From the NCBI RefSeq assembly GCF_003841465.1, contig NZ_REFZ01000001.1, positions 62,001-126,000 on the forward strand: a stretch of 64,000 nt of DNA. Reading direction: 5' to 3'. Shown piece by piece: positions 8,084-17,314 of the stretch (the stretch's first letter is position 1; the number at the start of each line of letters is the position of its first letter). Source of the DNA: Natrarchaeobius oligotrophus (lineage in GTDB: Archaea; Halobacteriota; Halobacteria; Halobacteriales; Natrialbaceae). The translations under genes were made by a program, and so were the position numbers. The notes below the pieces were generated by a model that was not told the DNA's origin, made no database searches, and saw nothing but the letters and a program-made list of their open reading frames with translations.

Positions 8084-9361
8084 ATGAGTGGGCAACTGGC
8101 GGCGGCGGAACCGTACGCCACGCGATTCGAAAGCGAAGTGACGGCGATCGACGGGCGGCGCGTCTGGCTCGAGCGGAGTTACTTCTACGGCGAGAGCGGC
8201 GGCCAGCCCGCCGACCGCGGCACCGTCGGCGACGTCGACGTCGAGGACGTCCAGCTCGTCGACGGCGAGCCGGTTCACGTGCTGGCCGAGGAGCCCTCGT
8301 TCAAAAGCGGTCACCGTGTTCTCTGTTCGGTCGACTGGTCGTTCCGGATGTACTGCATGCGAGCCCACACCGCGAGTCACGTTCTCTACGGAGCGGCCCG
8401 GCGGCTACTCGACGACCTCGGATACGGGGGATTCGACATCGGCGAGTCGAAGGTCCGCGTCGACCTCGAGACGTCGACCGCGGTCGACGACGAGGTGCTG
8501 ATCGAGCTGAACGAGCTGGTGAACCGCTCCGTCTGGGAGTCGCGTCCCGTCTCCTGGGACGACGTTCCGGTCGCCGAAGCGCGCGAGCGCGACGAGATCG
8601 CCTTCAACGACGCCACCGAAGACGCCGCGTTCGAGAGCGGACGGGTCCGGATCGTGACGGTCGGTGCCGAAGACGACGGCGACAGCGCAACGACGATTCG
8701 TCGGTTCGCGGACGGCGGCACCGTGAGTACCCCCTGGGACGTCGCGGCCTGTGGCGGGACGCACGTTCGAAACACCCGGGAGATCGGCCCGGTGACGGTT
8801 CTCGGGCGGTCGAACCCCGGCGAGGGATCGACCCGGATCGAGCTCGCGGTGGGTCCGCAAGCGATCGATCGTCGGACGGCCGAAAAGCGCGCCGTCTTCG
8901 ACGCGAAGCGAACGCTCGGAGCCCCGATCGAAGACGTCCCGGGGGAACTCGAGCGCCTCGCCGCCGACCGCGACGACCTCGAGGATCGACTTCGGGCGAG
9001 CGAGCGCGCGCTCGTCGACGCACAGCTCGCGAGCGCCGATTCGTTCGACAGGGGCGGAACGCGGTGGCTGGTGGCGACGGTCGACGACGTCGATACCGAG
9101 GTGATCGGCGACGCGGTCGGCGGTCGCCTCACCGACGCCGGGGACGATCGAGGTTCGAACTCGTCCGCCGACGTCGTCGTCGCGGTCGGCGGCGACGAGT
9201 CGACGTTCGCAGTCGTGGGCTCGGCGGGCTCGCCGCCGGCGACGGACGTCCTCGACGAACTGACGTCCGCGTTCGGCGGCGGCGGCGGCGGATCGGACCG
9301 GTTGGCTCGAGGCGGTGGCTTCGACGCCGAGCCGGCGGAACTGCGGGCGGCGCTCGAGTGA
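8084..9361 (+). CDS. alaX: Alanyl-tRNA editing protein (AlaX, long type)
   Basis: A 425-residue trans-editing hydrolase that removes Ser or Gly wrongly attached to tRNA-Ala. ATG 8084 is chosen over an upstream GTG at 8075. The zinc site is complete: HTASH (His95, His99) and CGGTH (Cys223, His227). The Gly-rich loop FYGESGGQPAD near residue 30 is the conserved AlaRS-like signature. The C-terminal third (coiled coil LERLAADRDDLEDRLRASER, then a DHHA1-like domain ending in FGGGGGG) makes this the long AlaX form, resembling the AlaRS C-terminus. It follows aMBF1 on the same strand. Confidence 0.93.
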   Translation: MSGQLAAAEPYATRFESEVTAIDGRRVWLERSYFYGESGGQPADRGTVGDVDVEDVQLVDGEPVHVLAEEPSFKSGHRVLCSVDWSFRMYCMRAHTASHVLYGAARRLLDDLGYGGFDIGESKVRVDLETSTAVDDEVLIELNELVNRSVWESRPVSWDDVPVAEARERDEIAFNDATEDAAFESGRVRIVTVGAEDDGDSATTIRRFADGGTVSTPWDVAACGGTHVRNTREIGPVTVLGRSNPGEGSTRIELAVGPQAIDRRTAEKRAVFDAKRTLGAPIEDVPGELERLAADRDDLEDRLRASERALVDAQLASADSFDRGGTRWLVATVDDVDTEVIGDAVGGRLTDAGDDRGSNSSADVVVAVGGDESTFAVVGSAGSPPATDVLDELTSAFGGGGGGSDRLARGGGFDAEPAELRAALE

Positions 9362-9505
9362 GGCCCACTCGGGCGGCGCTCGCCGGCCGCTTCACACGGC
9401 GCTCGTGTCCTCGAGCCTGAAAAATGGAGTCGGGAGTGAAACAGGCATGACCCCGACGACAGTCACCGGTAGCGTTCGGAAATTACTAAGTCTTTCCGTC
9501 GGTCG

Positions 9506-11422
9506 TCACCGATCGTCGACGTCCGACGCGTTCGCCCGTCGGAACAGCGCCTGTACGTTCTCCGGCTGGAAGTCGGCGGAGTCGACGTCCCCTTCGGTCT
9601 CGAGCGTCCGGGTGAGGTAGGTCACGCTGTTTATCAGCCCGAGGTGGGAGAACGCCTGCGGGAAGTTTCCGAGCAGCTGGCCGGTTTCGGGATCGACTTT
9701 CTCCGTGTAGAGGCCGAGCGGGCTCGCGTACTCGAGGACGTTCTCGAAGTACTCGCGGGCTCGCTCGACGCGGTTCGAGAGGACGAGCGCGTCGACCAGC
9801 CAGAACGAACAGAGCAGAAACGCCTTCTGCTCGTCGCGGCGGACGTCGGTGTCGACGAACCGAACGACGAGCCCGTCGTCGGTCGTCAGCCGGTCGATGA
9901 CCGCGTCGATCGTCGACTGCACCCGGTCGTCGTCCGGCGGGAGGAACTCGTAAATCGGGAGCAACAGCGCGGTCGCATCGAGCGCGTCGTCGCCGTCGAA
10001 GTACTGGACGAAGCAGTCGGCGGACTCGCTGTAGCCGCGCGTTTCGATCGCGTCCCGGACCGCCGACCGGCTCTCCTTCCAGCGCGCGAGCGGCGCGCGG
10101 AGGTCGCCGGTTTCCGCGAGTTCGATCCCTCGATCGAGCGCGACCCAGCACAGCAGCTTGGAGTAGAGGAAGTGGCGATGTTCTCCTCGAAACTCCCAGA
10201 TGCCGGCGTCACGTTCGTCCCAGTGATCGCAGACGTAGTCGACGATGGCACAGATCGACTGCCAGGTCTCGTCGTCCACGTCGACGTCCTCGCCGAACCG
10301 GATCGTCTCGTAGATCGCCTGAACGATCGTGCCGTAGACGTCCAGTTGCTTCTGCGTCGCAGCGCCGTTGCCGATTCTGACCGGACCGGTGCCGCGGTAT
10401 CCTTCGAGGTGATCGAGAACGCGCTCGGTGATCTCGTCGCCGGCGTCGCCGTGGAGGCCGTACAGCGGCGTGATCTGCTCGGGATCGGTTTTGGCGACGT
10501 CGACGAACCAGTCGAAGTACTCCCGGCCCTCGCGCTCGTGGCCCGTGCTGTGAAGCGCCTGGACGGTGAACTTCGCATCGCGGATCCAGTTGTACCGGTA
10601 GTCCCAGGTTCGGTCCGAGCCGATCGCCTCGGGCATGGACGTGGTCGCGGCCGCCGGAATCGCCCCGGTGTCGTGGTGGATCAGCAGCTTCAGGACGAGC
10701 TCCGACCGGACGACCATCTCGTGCCAGCGTTCGGGAATCGACTCCGGACACTCCCTGCGACCACCCACCCACTCCCGCCAGTACCGTTTCGTCTCGTCGA
10801 GGACGCGGTCGTGATCGACCGACGGCGGCGTCGGATCGCCGTAGCTCGCGCGAATCCACCGTTGCTCGCCGGCCTCGATCGGAGCCGTCGCGGTGACGGT
10901 GGAGTCGGTTCGGTCGATCGAGAACTCGCAGTCGCCCGAAAGCACCAGCAGGTCGTCGATTCCGTCGGTTCGCTCGTCGTCCCGGCGGGCGAGGATTCCC
11001 TCGTCGGTTCGCTCGAACGTCGGCCGGATCCGGGCGTAATCGAACCGCGGCTCGAACGCGACGTCCAGTTCGACGCGACCCCTGTCGCACTCGAGTTTGC
11101 GATAGATCGCTCGCTGGAAGCGGCCGGCCTCGTCGTCGGGGGTCATCGGCATCAGATCGGTCACCGTCGCCTGGCCGCGAGCGGTCTCGAAGGTGGTCTC
11201 GAGGACGTTCGTGCGATCGACGTACCGGTGGCTCGACTCGTGGTCGGCCGCGGGCGAGACGGCGAAGCGACCGCCGCGGTTTGCGTCGAGGATCGCGGCG
11301 AAAACGCTCGGCGACTCGAGGTGGGGGAAACAACACCAGTCGATCGATCCCTGTCGGCTGACGAGCGCACAGCGGTCGTCGTTGCCGATGATGCCGTAGT
11401 CGCTGAGTGGCGGGTAGTCCAT
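9506..11422 (-). CDS. Glycoside hydrolase family 15 protein (glucoamylase/trehalase-like)
   Basis: A 638-residue cytoplasmic enzyme; no signal peptide is present. ATG 11422 gives the family start MDYPPLSDYGIIGNDDRCAL. The N-terminal beta-sandwich (GSIDWCCFPHLESPSVFAAI) is followed by the (alpha/alpha)6 barrel with GH15 signatures: DRTWDYRYNWIRDAKFTVQA, GYRGTGPVRIGNGA, and IWEFRGEHRHFLYSK. The glutamates of the last two regions are expected catalytic acid/base candidates. The family hydrolyses alpha-1,4/1,6-glucans or trehalose by inversion. Haloarchaea use such enzymes for intracellular glycogen-like or trehalose turnover, but the substrate is not fixed by sequence. It converges with alaX. 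Confidence 0.92.
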   Translation of the reverse strand: MDYPPLSDYGIIGNDDRCALVSRQGSIDWCCFPHLESPSVFAAILDANRGGRFAVSPAADHESSHRYVDRTNVLETTFETARGQATVTDLMPMTPDDEAGRFQRAIYRKLECDRGRVELDVAFEPRFDYARIRPTFERTDEGILARRDDERTDGIDDLLVLSGDCEFSIDRTDSTVTATAPIEAGEQRWIRASYGDPTPPSVDHDRVLDETKRYWREWVGGRRECPESIPERWHEMVVRSELVLKLLIHHDTGAIPAAATTSMPEAIGSDRTWDYRYNWIRDAKFTVQALHSTGHEREGREYFDWFVDVAKTDPEQITPLYGLHGDAGDEITERVLDHLEGYRGTGPVRIGNGAATQKQLDVYGTIVQAIYETIRFGEDVDVDDETWQSICAIVDYVCDHWDERDAGIWEFRGEHRHFLYSKLLCWVALDRGIELAETGDLRAPLARWKESRSAVRDAIETRGYSESADCFVQYFDGDDALDATALLLPIYEFLPPDDDRVQSTIDAVIDRLTTDDGLVVRFVDTDVRRDEQKAFLLCSFWLVDALVLSNRVERAREYFENVLEYASPLGLYTEKVDPETGQLLGNFPQAFSHLGLINSVTYLTRTLETEGDVDSADFQPENVQALFRRANASDVDDR

Positions 11423-11588
11423 GCGTGTGAATCGACGGTCGAGCGATCCGCAACTGTCGATGGACCGGACGGTTCGTGCGGAACGGACAAGAAGCGTCGG
11501 CCGGCAGCGGCCGGGCGTCGCAGAGCGACTCGCGAACGCGACGATAGCACGCGGGTGTTTTATTGTGCTCGTCGGGGTGGGAACCCGC

Positions 11589-12692
11589 ATGTCACCAGGT
11601 CCGAGACGGTTCTCCCGGCGGGAGTTCGCTTCCGTCGGCGTCGGCCTCCTCGCAGGTATCGCGAGCGCGCGACCGTCGACCGCGACCGGCGGGCAACGAA
11701 CGGTCGAGGGCGTCGGCTCGAGCGACCAGGGCGACGCGTTCGAAGACCGCCCGTACGCGGACGTCTACGACGACACCATCGACGACGTGGTGCTCGTCAC
11801 GGTGGGGGGAATCGACGACGCGCCCGGCGGGATCGGATCGGGGTTCGTCGTCGACGACTACGTCGTCACCAACGACCACGTGGTCGGCGACGCGGATCGC
11901 GTGGAGTGTCAGTTCAGGGACGAACAGTGGCGCACCGGGACGGTCGTGGGCACGGACGCCCACAGCGACCTCGCGGCGATCGAAATCGAGGACCTCCCCG
12001 AGATGGCGTCCGGTCTCTCGTTCGCGCGGGCGGAGCCGGAGATCGGCCAGGAGGTGCTCGCGCTCGGTAATCCCCTCGGACTCGACGCCTCGCTCAGCCA
12101 GGGGATCGTCAGCGGCACCGATCGATCGCTGCCGAGCCCGACCGGGTTCTCGATTCCCGCGGCGATTCAGACCGACGCGCCGGTCAATCCGGGAAACAGC
12201 GGCGGACCGCTGGTCACGCTCGAGGGCGAGGTCCTCGGCATCGTCTTCGCCGGGGCCGGTCAGACGATCGGCTTCGCCATCTCCGCGCTGCTCGCCGACC
12301 GCGTCGTTCCGGCGCTGATCGAAGACGGCGAGTACGACCACTCGTACGTCGGGGTGAGCGTCGATCCGGTCGGACCGCTGATCGCGGCGGCGAACGACCT
12401 CGAGGAGGCTCGCGGCGTCCTGATCACCGAGATCGTCCCCGGCTCGCCGGCCGACGGCGTCCTCGAGCCGGCGACGGCGACGACGACGATCGACGGGACG
12501 GACGTCGAGACCGGGGGCGACGTGCTCGTCGCCATCGACGGCCACGACATTCCCAACCAGGATCTGCTCTCGTCGACGCTCGCGCTCGAGACCTCCCCCG
12601 GCGAGACGATCGACGTCGACGTGATCCGCGACGGCGAGCGCGGAACGGTCGAACTGACGCTCGACGAACGGCCGGCCGTCGACGCCCCCTGA
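11589..12692 (+). CDS. HtrA/DegP-type trypsin-like serine protease with PDZ domain, Tat-exported
   Basis: A 367-residue secreted protease, started at ATG 11589. The twin-arginine signal SRREFASVGVGLLAG is at the N-terminus. The chymotrypsin-fold catalytic triad is complete: His97 (TNDHVVG), Asp127 (HSDLAAIE) and Ser204 (PGNSGGPL). A PDZ domain covers about residues 265-360 (YVGVSVDPVGPLIAAANDL; VLITEIVPGSPADGVL; GDVLVAIDGHDIPNQ). HtrA proteins degrade or refold damaged exported proteins. There is no lipobox, so after Tat export it is free or held by interactions. It is divergent from the GH15 gene, 166 nt between starts, and converges with a small acidic gene. Confidence 0.93.
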   Translation: MSPGPRRFSRREFASVGVGLLAGIASARPSTATGGQRTVEGVGSSDQGDAFEDRPYADVYDDTIDDVVLVTVGGIDDAPGGIGSGFVVDDYVVTNDHVVGDADRVECQFRDEQWRTGTVVGTDAHSDLAAIEIEDLPEMASGLSFARAEPEIGQEVLALGNPLGLDASLSQGIVSGTDRSLPSPTGFSIPAAIQTDAPVNPGNSGGPLVTLEGEVLGIVFAGAGQTIGFAISALLADRVVPALIEDGEYDHSYVGVSVDPVGPLIAAANDLEEARGVLITEIVPGSPADGVLEPATATTTIDGTDVETGGDVLVAIDGHDIPNQDLLSSTLALETSPGETIDVDVIRDGERGTVELTLDERPAVDAP

Positions 12693-12754
12693 GCGGCGAC
12701 GCGACCTCCGTCCGTGGATCGAGCGGTTCGAACCGTCCGCCCGCTCGCTTCGTC

Positions 12755-12814
12755 TCACCCCTCGTCAGTTTCCTCGGGCTCGAGTCAGTCCTCGTCGGTC
12801 TCTTCGGGCTCGAG
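12755..12814 (-). repeat. In-frame 30-nt tandem duplication across a stop codon
   Basis: Two adjacent 30-nt units (minus 12814-12785 and 12784-12755) match at 25 of 30 positions. Each codes LEPEETDE plus one residue plus TGA. The first unit ends the small acidic gene; the second is its in-frame continuation after the stop. Confidence 0.8.
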
Positions 12815-12973
12815 GTCCGTCCCGTCCTGCCGGGGTGCGTTCTGGGTGCCGAGATCACCGTCGCCGTCGTCGACCTCGTCCGGATCGCGATCGACCCGCT
12901 CGAGTTCGTCCTCGATCTCGGCTTCACGTTCCGCCTCGCGCTCGTTTTCTCTGTCGCGGTCGTCTTCGGCCAT
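12785..12973 (-). CDS. Small highly charged acidic protein
   Basis: A 62-residue protein (ATG 12973) rich in Asp, Glu and Arg. The first half (DRENEREAEREAEIEDELER) is predicted helical, possibly a short coiled coil, and the second half is disordered (DPDEVDDGDGDLGTQ). Third codon positions are mostly G or C, as in true genes here, and no competing gene covers the interval. Similar tiny acidic proteins are common in haloarchaea and are mostly unnamed. The last 30 nt are tandemly duplicated past the stop codon, so a longer form may have existed. Function unknown. Confidence 0.55.
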   Translation of the reverse strand: MAEDDRDRENEREAEREAEIEDELERVDRDPDEVDDGDGDLGTQNAPRQDGTDLEPEETDED

Positions 12974-13093
12974 AACGGGCGAAGTTCGCGCTCGAGGGGC
13001 TTGGCCGGCGGGCCGTCGAGTGCAACGTCGCGAGCGGCCGAGGGATTACTGGCACGTATGTTTCGTCCGCGCGCCGGCCGGACACGAAAGACA

Positions 13094-13101
13094 GATAAAA
13101 G
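13094..13101 (+). promoter_or_regulatory. TATA element of the secE-spt5 operon
   Basis: GATAAAAG lies 25-32 nt before the secE ATG at 13126, which fits a leaderless or nearly leaderless transcript. Confidence 0.5.
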
Positions 13102-13125
13102 ACGCCGGGCTGTGAATAGACAGAT

Positions 13126-13299
13126 ATGGACGTTCCGTACGACCTCACCTCGTACGTGCGGGTGTTGAAAATGGCAACGACACCCACCACCGAGGAGTTC
13201 CTCCAGGTGTCGAAGATCGCCGGTGCAGGCATCCTGCTCGTCGGGTTCATCGGATTCATCATCGGCGGGATCATGCTGTTACTGACCGGTGGTTTCTGA
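13126..13299 (+). CDS. secE: Protein translocase SecE subunit
   Basis: A 57-residue protein too short for usual ORF cut-offs. It reads [20 protein letters not shown], then [20 protein letters not shown], with one membrane helix at about residues 32-54 and the end MLLLTGGF. This is the normal archaeal SecE: an amphipathic N-terminal helix with the [13 protein letters not shown] motif lying on the membrane, then a single transmembrane helix that clamps SecY in the SecYE channel. Its TGA shares the A with the ATG of spt5, so the two are translationally coupled. The secE-spt5 order is conserved in archaea and, as secE-nusG, in bacteria. Confidence 0.95.
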   Translation: MDVPYDLTSYVRVLKMATTPTTEEFLQVSKIAGAGILLVGFIGFIIGGIMLLLTGGF

Positions 13300-13736
13300 T
13301 GGGTATCTTCGCCGTCAAGACGACCGCCAGCCAGGAACAGACAGTCGCCGACATGATCATCAACCGCGAGGAGCCCGAGATCCACGCCGCGCTCGCGCCC
13401 GACTCGCTGACGTCGTACGTGATGGTCGAAGCCGAGGGGGACGCCGCCATCGAGCGCGTGCTCGAGGACATCCCCCACGCCCGCAGCATCGTTCCCGGCG
13501 AGTCAGACATCTCGGAGGTCGAACACTTCCTCTCGCCGAAGCCGGACGTCGAGGGCATCGCGGAGGGCGACATCGTCGAGCTCATCGCCGGACCGTTCAA
13601 AGGGGAGAAGGCCCAGGTCCAGCGCATCGACGAGGGCAAAGACCAGGTGACCGTCGAACTGTACGAGGCGACGGTTCCGATTCCGGTGACGGTGCGGGGC
13701 GACCAGATTCGCGTGCTTGACAGCGACGAGCGGTAA
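13299..13736 (+). CDS. spt5: Transcription elongation factor Spt5 (NusG family)
   Basis: A 145-residue protein starting at the ATG that overlaps the secE stop. Residues 1-85 are the NGN domain ([39 protein letters not shown]) that with Spt4 closes the RNA polymerase clamp and promotes processive elongation. Residues about 90-140 are the KOW domain ([38 protein letters not shown]), which contacts RNA or the ribosome. The length is normal for archaea. Operon with secE. Confidence 0.96.
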   Translation: MGIFAVKTTASQEQTVADMIINREEPEIHAALAPDSLTSYVMVEAEGDAAIERVLEDIPHARSIVPGESDISEVEHFLSPKPDVEGIAEGDIVELIAGPFKGEKAQVQRIDEGKDQVTVELYEATVPIPVTVRGDQIRVLDSDER

Positions 13737-13765
13737 TCGCGATCCGCGGACGGGCGCGTCGGCGA

Positions 13766-14053
13766 CTACTTCGTCAACTCGTTTGCGATCAATTCCATGT
13801 CGGCGACCGACTCGATCTCCTCGATCAGTTCTTCGCGCTCGCGGACGTCCTCCGAATCAGCGCCGTAAGCGCGGACGTACTCCGCGCGGCTGTGTTCGTT
13901 GAACGCGTGGCGAATCGCCAGATATCCGTCGGGAACGATCGTCCCGCAGACTTTGCACTCGGGACGTTCGTGCTCGGTCGCCTGATGGATGACGGCCGAT
14001 TCGACGTCTTCGAACACGGAGCCGCAGCCGTCGATTCCACATTCCCAGGCCAT
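13766..14053 (-). CDS. Small C2H2-like zinc-binding protein
   Basis: A 95-residue protein, started at ATG 14053 (MAWECGIDGCGSVFEDVESA). Paired Cys and His residues suggest two zinc sites: CGIDGC...HQATEH, then CKVC...RHAFNEH. The C-terminal 30 residues form an acidic helix (EDVREREELIEEIESVAD). This C2H2-like pattern is seen in small conserved haloarchaeal proteins of unknown role, possibly nucleic-acid binding. The longer frame to 14116 adds a Lys-rich piece that does not look coding. It is divergent from the PHP-domain gene (145 nt between starts) and converges with spt5. Confidence 0.75.
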   Translation of the reverse strand: MAWECGIDGCGSVFEDVESAVIHQATEHERPECKVCGTIVPDGYLAIRHAFNEHSRAEYVRAYGADSEDVREREELIEEIESVADMELIANELTK

Positions 14054-14198
14054 TTGTTGGTGGAATCGACCGGCCGACCTCTTGGTCTTTTCGCAGTACA
14101 GCAGAATTATTGACACGATTCGACCGTCGAGCTCGCGTCCGGTCCGCCCGCTAACTCGAGCCGGACAGTCCGGGAACGGCTCCGACCGACGAATCAGA

Positions 14199-14996
14199 AT
14201 GCATAACTCGACCGTCTCGAAAGACGGTGTCGTGAGCGACGGAGGAGTCTCCCGGGTCGACTGTCACGTGAAGGTCCTCGACGACTCGGTCGTCGACAGG
14301 GCCCGGAGCGCAGGGTTCGACGCGATCGTCTACGCGCCCCACTTCACCCGGCTCCCGGACGTCCGTCGACGGGCCGAAGCCTACTCGAGCGACGAGCTGC
14401 TGGTCGTGCCGGCGCGAGAGGTGTTTACCGGCCCCTGGCACGATCGCAAGCACGTCCTCGCGCTCGGTCTCGAGGAGCCGGTTCCCGATTTCATCACGCT
14501 CGAGGCGGCGATGGCCGAGTTCGAGCGCCAGGACGCGGCCGTGCTCGTCCCCCATCCCGAGTTCGCGAGCGTGAGCCTCTCGGCGGACGACGTCCGGCAG
14601 TACGCCGAGTCGATCGACGCCCTCGAGATCTTCAACCCGAAACACCTCCCGTCGCACAACCGTCGAGCGCGCGAACTCGCGGACGAACTCGAGGTACCGC
14701 CGTTTGCCTCGTCGTACGCCCACCTCCCGCGGACCGTCGGCATCTCCCACACCGAGTTCGACGCCGACGTCGAAACCGAGGCCGACCTCCTCGAGGCGCT
14801 CAAAAACGGCGCTTCGCGGCGAGTCGTCCACCGGAACGGCCTCGAGCGCGCGATGACGACGGCGCTCGAACTGGCTCACCTCGGATACGAAAACACCTGG
14901 AAGAAAGCGGACCGACTCTTTCTGTCGGGTACCGAGCCGACCCACCCCCGACACATCGCCTACGACGGACGATTCGACGACGTCTCCGTCTACTGA
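14199..14996 (+). CDS. PHP-domain protein (RNase P p30-like/polymerase-histidinol phosphatase fold)
   Basis: A 265-residue protein from ATG 14199. Sequence features follow a reduced PHP/TIM-barrel fold: RVDCHVKVLDDSVVDRARSA, FDAIVYAPHF, ELLVVPAREVFTGPW, HVLALGLEEPVPDFI, AAVLVPHPEFASVSL, IDALEIFNPKHLPSHNRRAR and FASSYAHLPRTVGISHTEF. Several His/Asp/Glu positions of active PHP esterases are kept (DCH, PHPEF, SYAH), while the HxH start is only DCHVK. It may be a phosphoesterase with modified metal site or a binding protein; haloarchaea have many such PHP-associated proteins. The C-terminal helix is truncated after YENTWKKADRLFLSG. Stands alone before the convergent Mut7-C gene. Confidence 0.82.
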   Translation: MHNSTVSKDGVVSDGGVSRVDCHVKVLDDSVVDRARSAGFDAIVYAPHFTRLPDVRRRAEAYSSDELLVVPAREVFTGPWHDRKHVLALGLEEPVPDFITLEAAMAEFERQDAAVLVPHPEFASVSLSADDVRQYAESIDALEIFNPKHLPSHNRRARELADELEVPPFASSYAHLPRTVGISHTEFDADVETEADLLEALKNGASRRVVHRNGLERAMTTALELAHLGYENTWKKADRLFLSGTEPTHPRHIAYDGRFDDVSVY

Positions 14997-15024
14997 CGCG
15001 GGTTCTCGCTCCGTCGCCGACCCG

Positions 15025-15516
15025 CTACCGCTGGCCGCCGTCGAGCGGATCGTCGCTGTCCCGATCGAGACGCGAGAGCGTCCGCGACACCCGGTCCCAG
15101 TGAGTTCCGCGCCAGAAGTGCTGTCGGCAGTCCCGGCACCGATACACCTCGGTTTCGGCGGGATCCGGCGCGTACTCGGGCGTCGGTTCCGCGCCGTCGA
15201 CGCCCTCGAGCCGACCGTTGCACCGCCCGCAGAACCGGGGACGGTCGGCGAGCGAGAGGTCGACGCCCGCGTCCGAAAGCTCCGCGAGCTGATCGACGGT
15301 CTCGCGGGACTCGAGCAGGATCGCGTCGGTGGCGCGGGTGGCGCGGGCGGCGAGGGCGACGTCGCGCGTGACGAGCGTTCGGCTTTCCGCGCGGGCGACC
15401 GCCAGCAGGTCGTCGTCGGCCTCGAGTCCACGGTCGCCGGCGTAGGCCGCGTCGTGGTTGCACATTCGCAGGTACGAGACGATCCCACCGCACATGAGGT
15501 CGACGAGCAGTCGCAT
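15025..15516 (-). CDS. Mut7-C RNase domain protein (PIN-like plus zinc ribbon)
   Basis: A 163-residue protein. The N-terminal half is a PIN-like fold (MRLLVDLMCGGIVSYLRMCN; EADDDLLAVARAESRTLVT; RDVALAARA) with the acidic residues expected for metal-dependent RNase activity. The C-terminal half is a zinc ribbon (FCGRC and YRCRDCRQHFWRGTHWDR), which together define the Mut7-C family. The family takes its name from the C-terminal part of the Mut-7 exonuclease; its archaeal target RNA is unknown. It lies 22 nt downstream of polX on the same strand, so co-transcription with DUF5788-polX is likely. Confidence 0.9.
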   Translation of the reverse strand: MRLLVDLMCGGIVSYLRMCNHDAAYAGDRGLEADDDLLAVARAESRTLVTRDVALAARATRATDAILLESRETVDQLAELSDAGVDLSLADRPRFCGRCNGRLEGVDGAEPTPEYAPDPAETEVYRCRDCRQHFWRGTHWDRVSRTLSRLDRDSDDPLDGGQR

Positions 15517-15538
15517 CGATCTCCGTTACCGGCGGCGA

Positions 15539-17314
15539 TCAGTGCAGGAACGCCCGGAGTTCGGTCAGTTCCCAGGTGTTGATCACGTCGTCGGCCTCGG
15601 CCCAGCCGCGGCGGGCCGTGTGAACGCCCCAGCGGACGTACTCGAGCGTCGACGGCTGGTGGGCGTCCGTGTTGACGGCGATCGGCGCGCCTTCCTCGAG
15701 TGCGGCCTGAACGGCGCTCCCCCAGAGGTCGAGTCGTCTCGGGTTGCTGTTTACCTCGAGTGCGGTGTCGTGTTCGGCCGCCGCTCGTCCGAGCGCCGAC
15801 GCGTCGAACTCGAGGCCGGATCGTTCGTTCAGCAGTCGACCGCTCGGGTGGCCGAGGACGTCGACCGCCGGGTTCTCGATCGCACGGATCAGACGATCGG
15901 TGGCGGTTTCGGCGTCCTGATCGAGCGCGCTGTGCGTCGAGGCGACGATCACGTCGAGCGCGTCGATCACCTCGTCTCCCAGGTCGATCTCGCCTTCGGC
16001 GTCGACGTTGGCCTCGATGCCGGCGAACACGTCGATCCCGCTGGCCGCGTCGACCTCGCGGATCGCCTCGACCTGCTCCAGAATCTCGGTGTCCGAAAGT
16101 CCCATCCCGCCGACGATGCCGGGACCCTCGGCGTGGTCGGCGATCCCGAAGTAGTCGTATCCCCGGTCTTCGGCCGCCTCGACCATGGCCTCGATCGACG
16201 CGTTTCCGTCCGACCACTCGGTGTGACTGTGGAGGTCGCCCCGGACGTCCTCGCGCTCGAGCAGGTCGGGTAACTCGCCGGCTTCGGCGGCGGCGATCTC
16301 GCCGCGGTCCTCCCGGAGTTCCGGCGGGATCCACGACAGTCCGAGCGCATCGTACATGCTGGCTTCGGTGTCACCGGCGACTCGCTCGCCGACGCGCCGT
16401 CCGCCGTCGCCTGCGTCCTCGTCGGACCCCGAGGCACGCTGGGTCTCGCTTACGTCGAACGCGCCGTACTCGTTGAGCTTCATGTCGCGGTCGATGGCGT
16501 AGTTCCGCAGGCGGACGTTGTGGTCTTTGCTTCCAGTGAAGTACTGCAGGGCGGAGCCGAACTCGGCCGGTTGGACCACCCGAAGGTCGACGCGAATCTC
16601 GCCGACCCGAACGCTCGCTTTCTCCGGTCCCGACTCGATCTCGCCGTCGACGGAGTCCCACGCGACGAACGAGGAGACGACCGCTTCGGGATCGGCGGCG
16701 GCGACGAGGACGTCGACGTCCCCGATCGTGGCCCGAAAGCGCCGGATCGAACCAGCCACTTCACAGCGGTCGACGGCCTCGAGGGAGGCGAGAAACGCCA
16801 GGACGTCGTCGGCGAGCGGACGGGCTTCTCCGAGCAACTGCCGCTGGCCCACCTGTCGCGCGAACTCGACGTTGTCGAGGATGTTCTCCTCGGTTTTCGG
16901 GCCGAATCCCTTGATCTCCTGGATCTCGCCGGTTTCGGCCGCACGTTCGAGGTCGTCGAGCGTCCGGACGTCGAGTTCGCGGTAGAGCGTGCCGGCCGTC
17001 TTGGGGCCGACGCCTTCGACGCGGGTGATGTCCGCGATGTCGATCGGGAGGTCGGCGCGCAGTTCCGCCAGTTCTTCGATCTCGCCGGTTTCGACGTACT
17101 CGACGATCTTCGAGGAGATGGCGTCCCCGACGCCGTCGATCTCCTCGAGCACCTCGCGGTCGCCCTCGGCGACGCGGTCCGCGATCGGGGACGGGTGCGC
17201 GCGGATGTTGTCGGCCGCCCGGCGGTACGCCCGGGGTTTGTACTCGACGTCGTCGGCCTCGAGCAGGTCCGCGAACTCCTCGAAGCGAGCGGCGATCTCG
17301 GCGTTCGTCGCCAT
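15539..17314 (-). CDS. polX: Family X DNA polymerase with C-terminal PHP domain
   Basis: A 591-residue polymerase/3'-phosphoesterase. Residues 1-80 form the 8-kDa-like HhH region (EEIDGVGDAISSKIVEYVET), followed by a second HhH (TRVEGVGPKTAGTLYRELDV). The nucleotidyltransferase palm carries the metal-binding DVDVLV motif and VRVGEIRVDLRVVQP. The thumb has FTGSKDHNVRLRNYAIDRDM. From about residue 345 the PHP domain shows complete metal motifs: DLHSHTEWSDG, GIADHAEGPG, ASTHSAL, GHPSGRLL and NTDAHQ. PolX fills gaps in base-excision repair; the PHP domain gives 3'-end processing. Its ATG overlaps the stop of the DUF5788 gene (ATGA). Confidence 0.95.
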   Translation of the reverse strand: MATNAEIAARFEEFADLLEADDVEYKPRAYRRAADNIRAHPSPIADRVAEGDREVLEEIDGVGDAISSKIVEYVETGEIEELAELRADLPIDIADITRVEGVGPKTAGTLYRELDVRTLDDLERAAETGEIQEIKGFGPKTEENILDNVEFARQVGQRQLLGEARPLADDVLAFLASLEAVDRCEVAGSIRRFRATIGDVDVLVAAADPEAVVSSFVAWDSVDGEIESGPEKASVRVGEIRVDLRVVQPAEFGSALQYFTGSKDHNVRLRNYAIDRDMKLNEYGAFDVSETQRASGSDEDAGDGGRRVGERVAGDTEASMYDALGLSWIPPELREDRGEIAAAEAGELPDLLEREDVRGDLHSHTEWSDGNASIEAMVEAAEDRGYDYFGIADHAEGPGIVGGMGLSDTEILEQVEAIREVDAASGIDVFAGIEANVDAEGEIDLGDEVIDALDVIVASTHSALDQDAETATDRLIRAIENPAVDVLGHPSGRLLNERSGLEFDASALGRAAAEHDTALEVNSNPRRLDLWGSAVQAALEEGAPIAVNTDAHQPSTLEYVRWGVHTARRGWAEADDVINTWELTELRAFLH

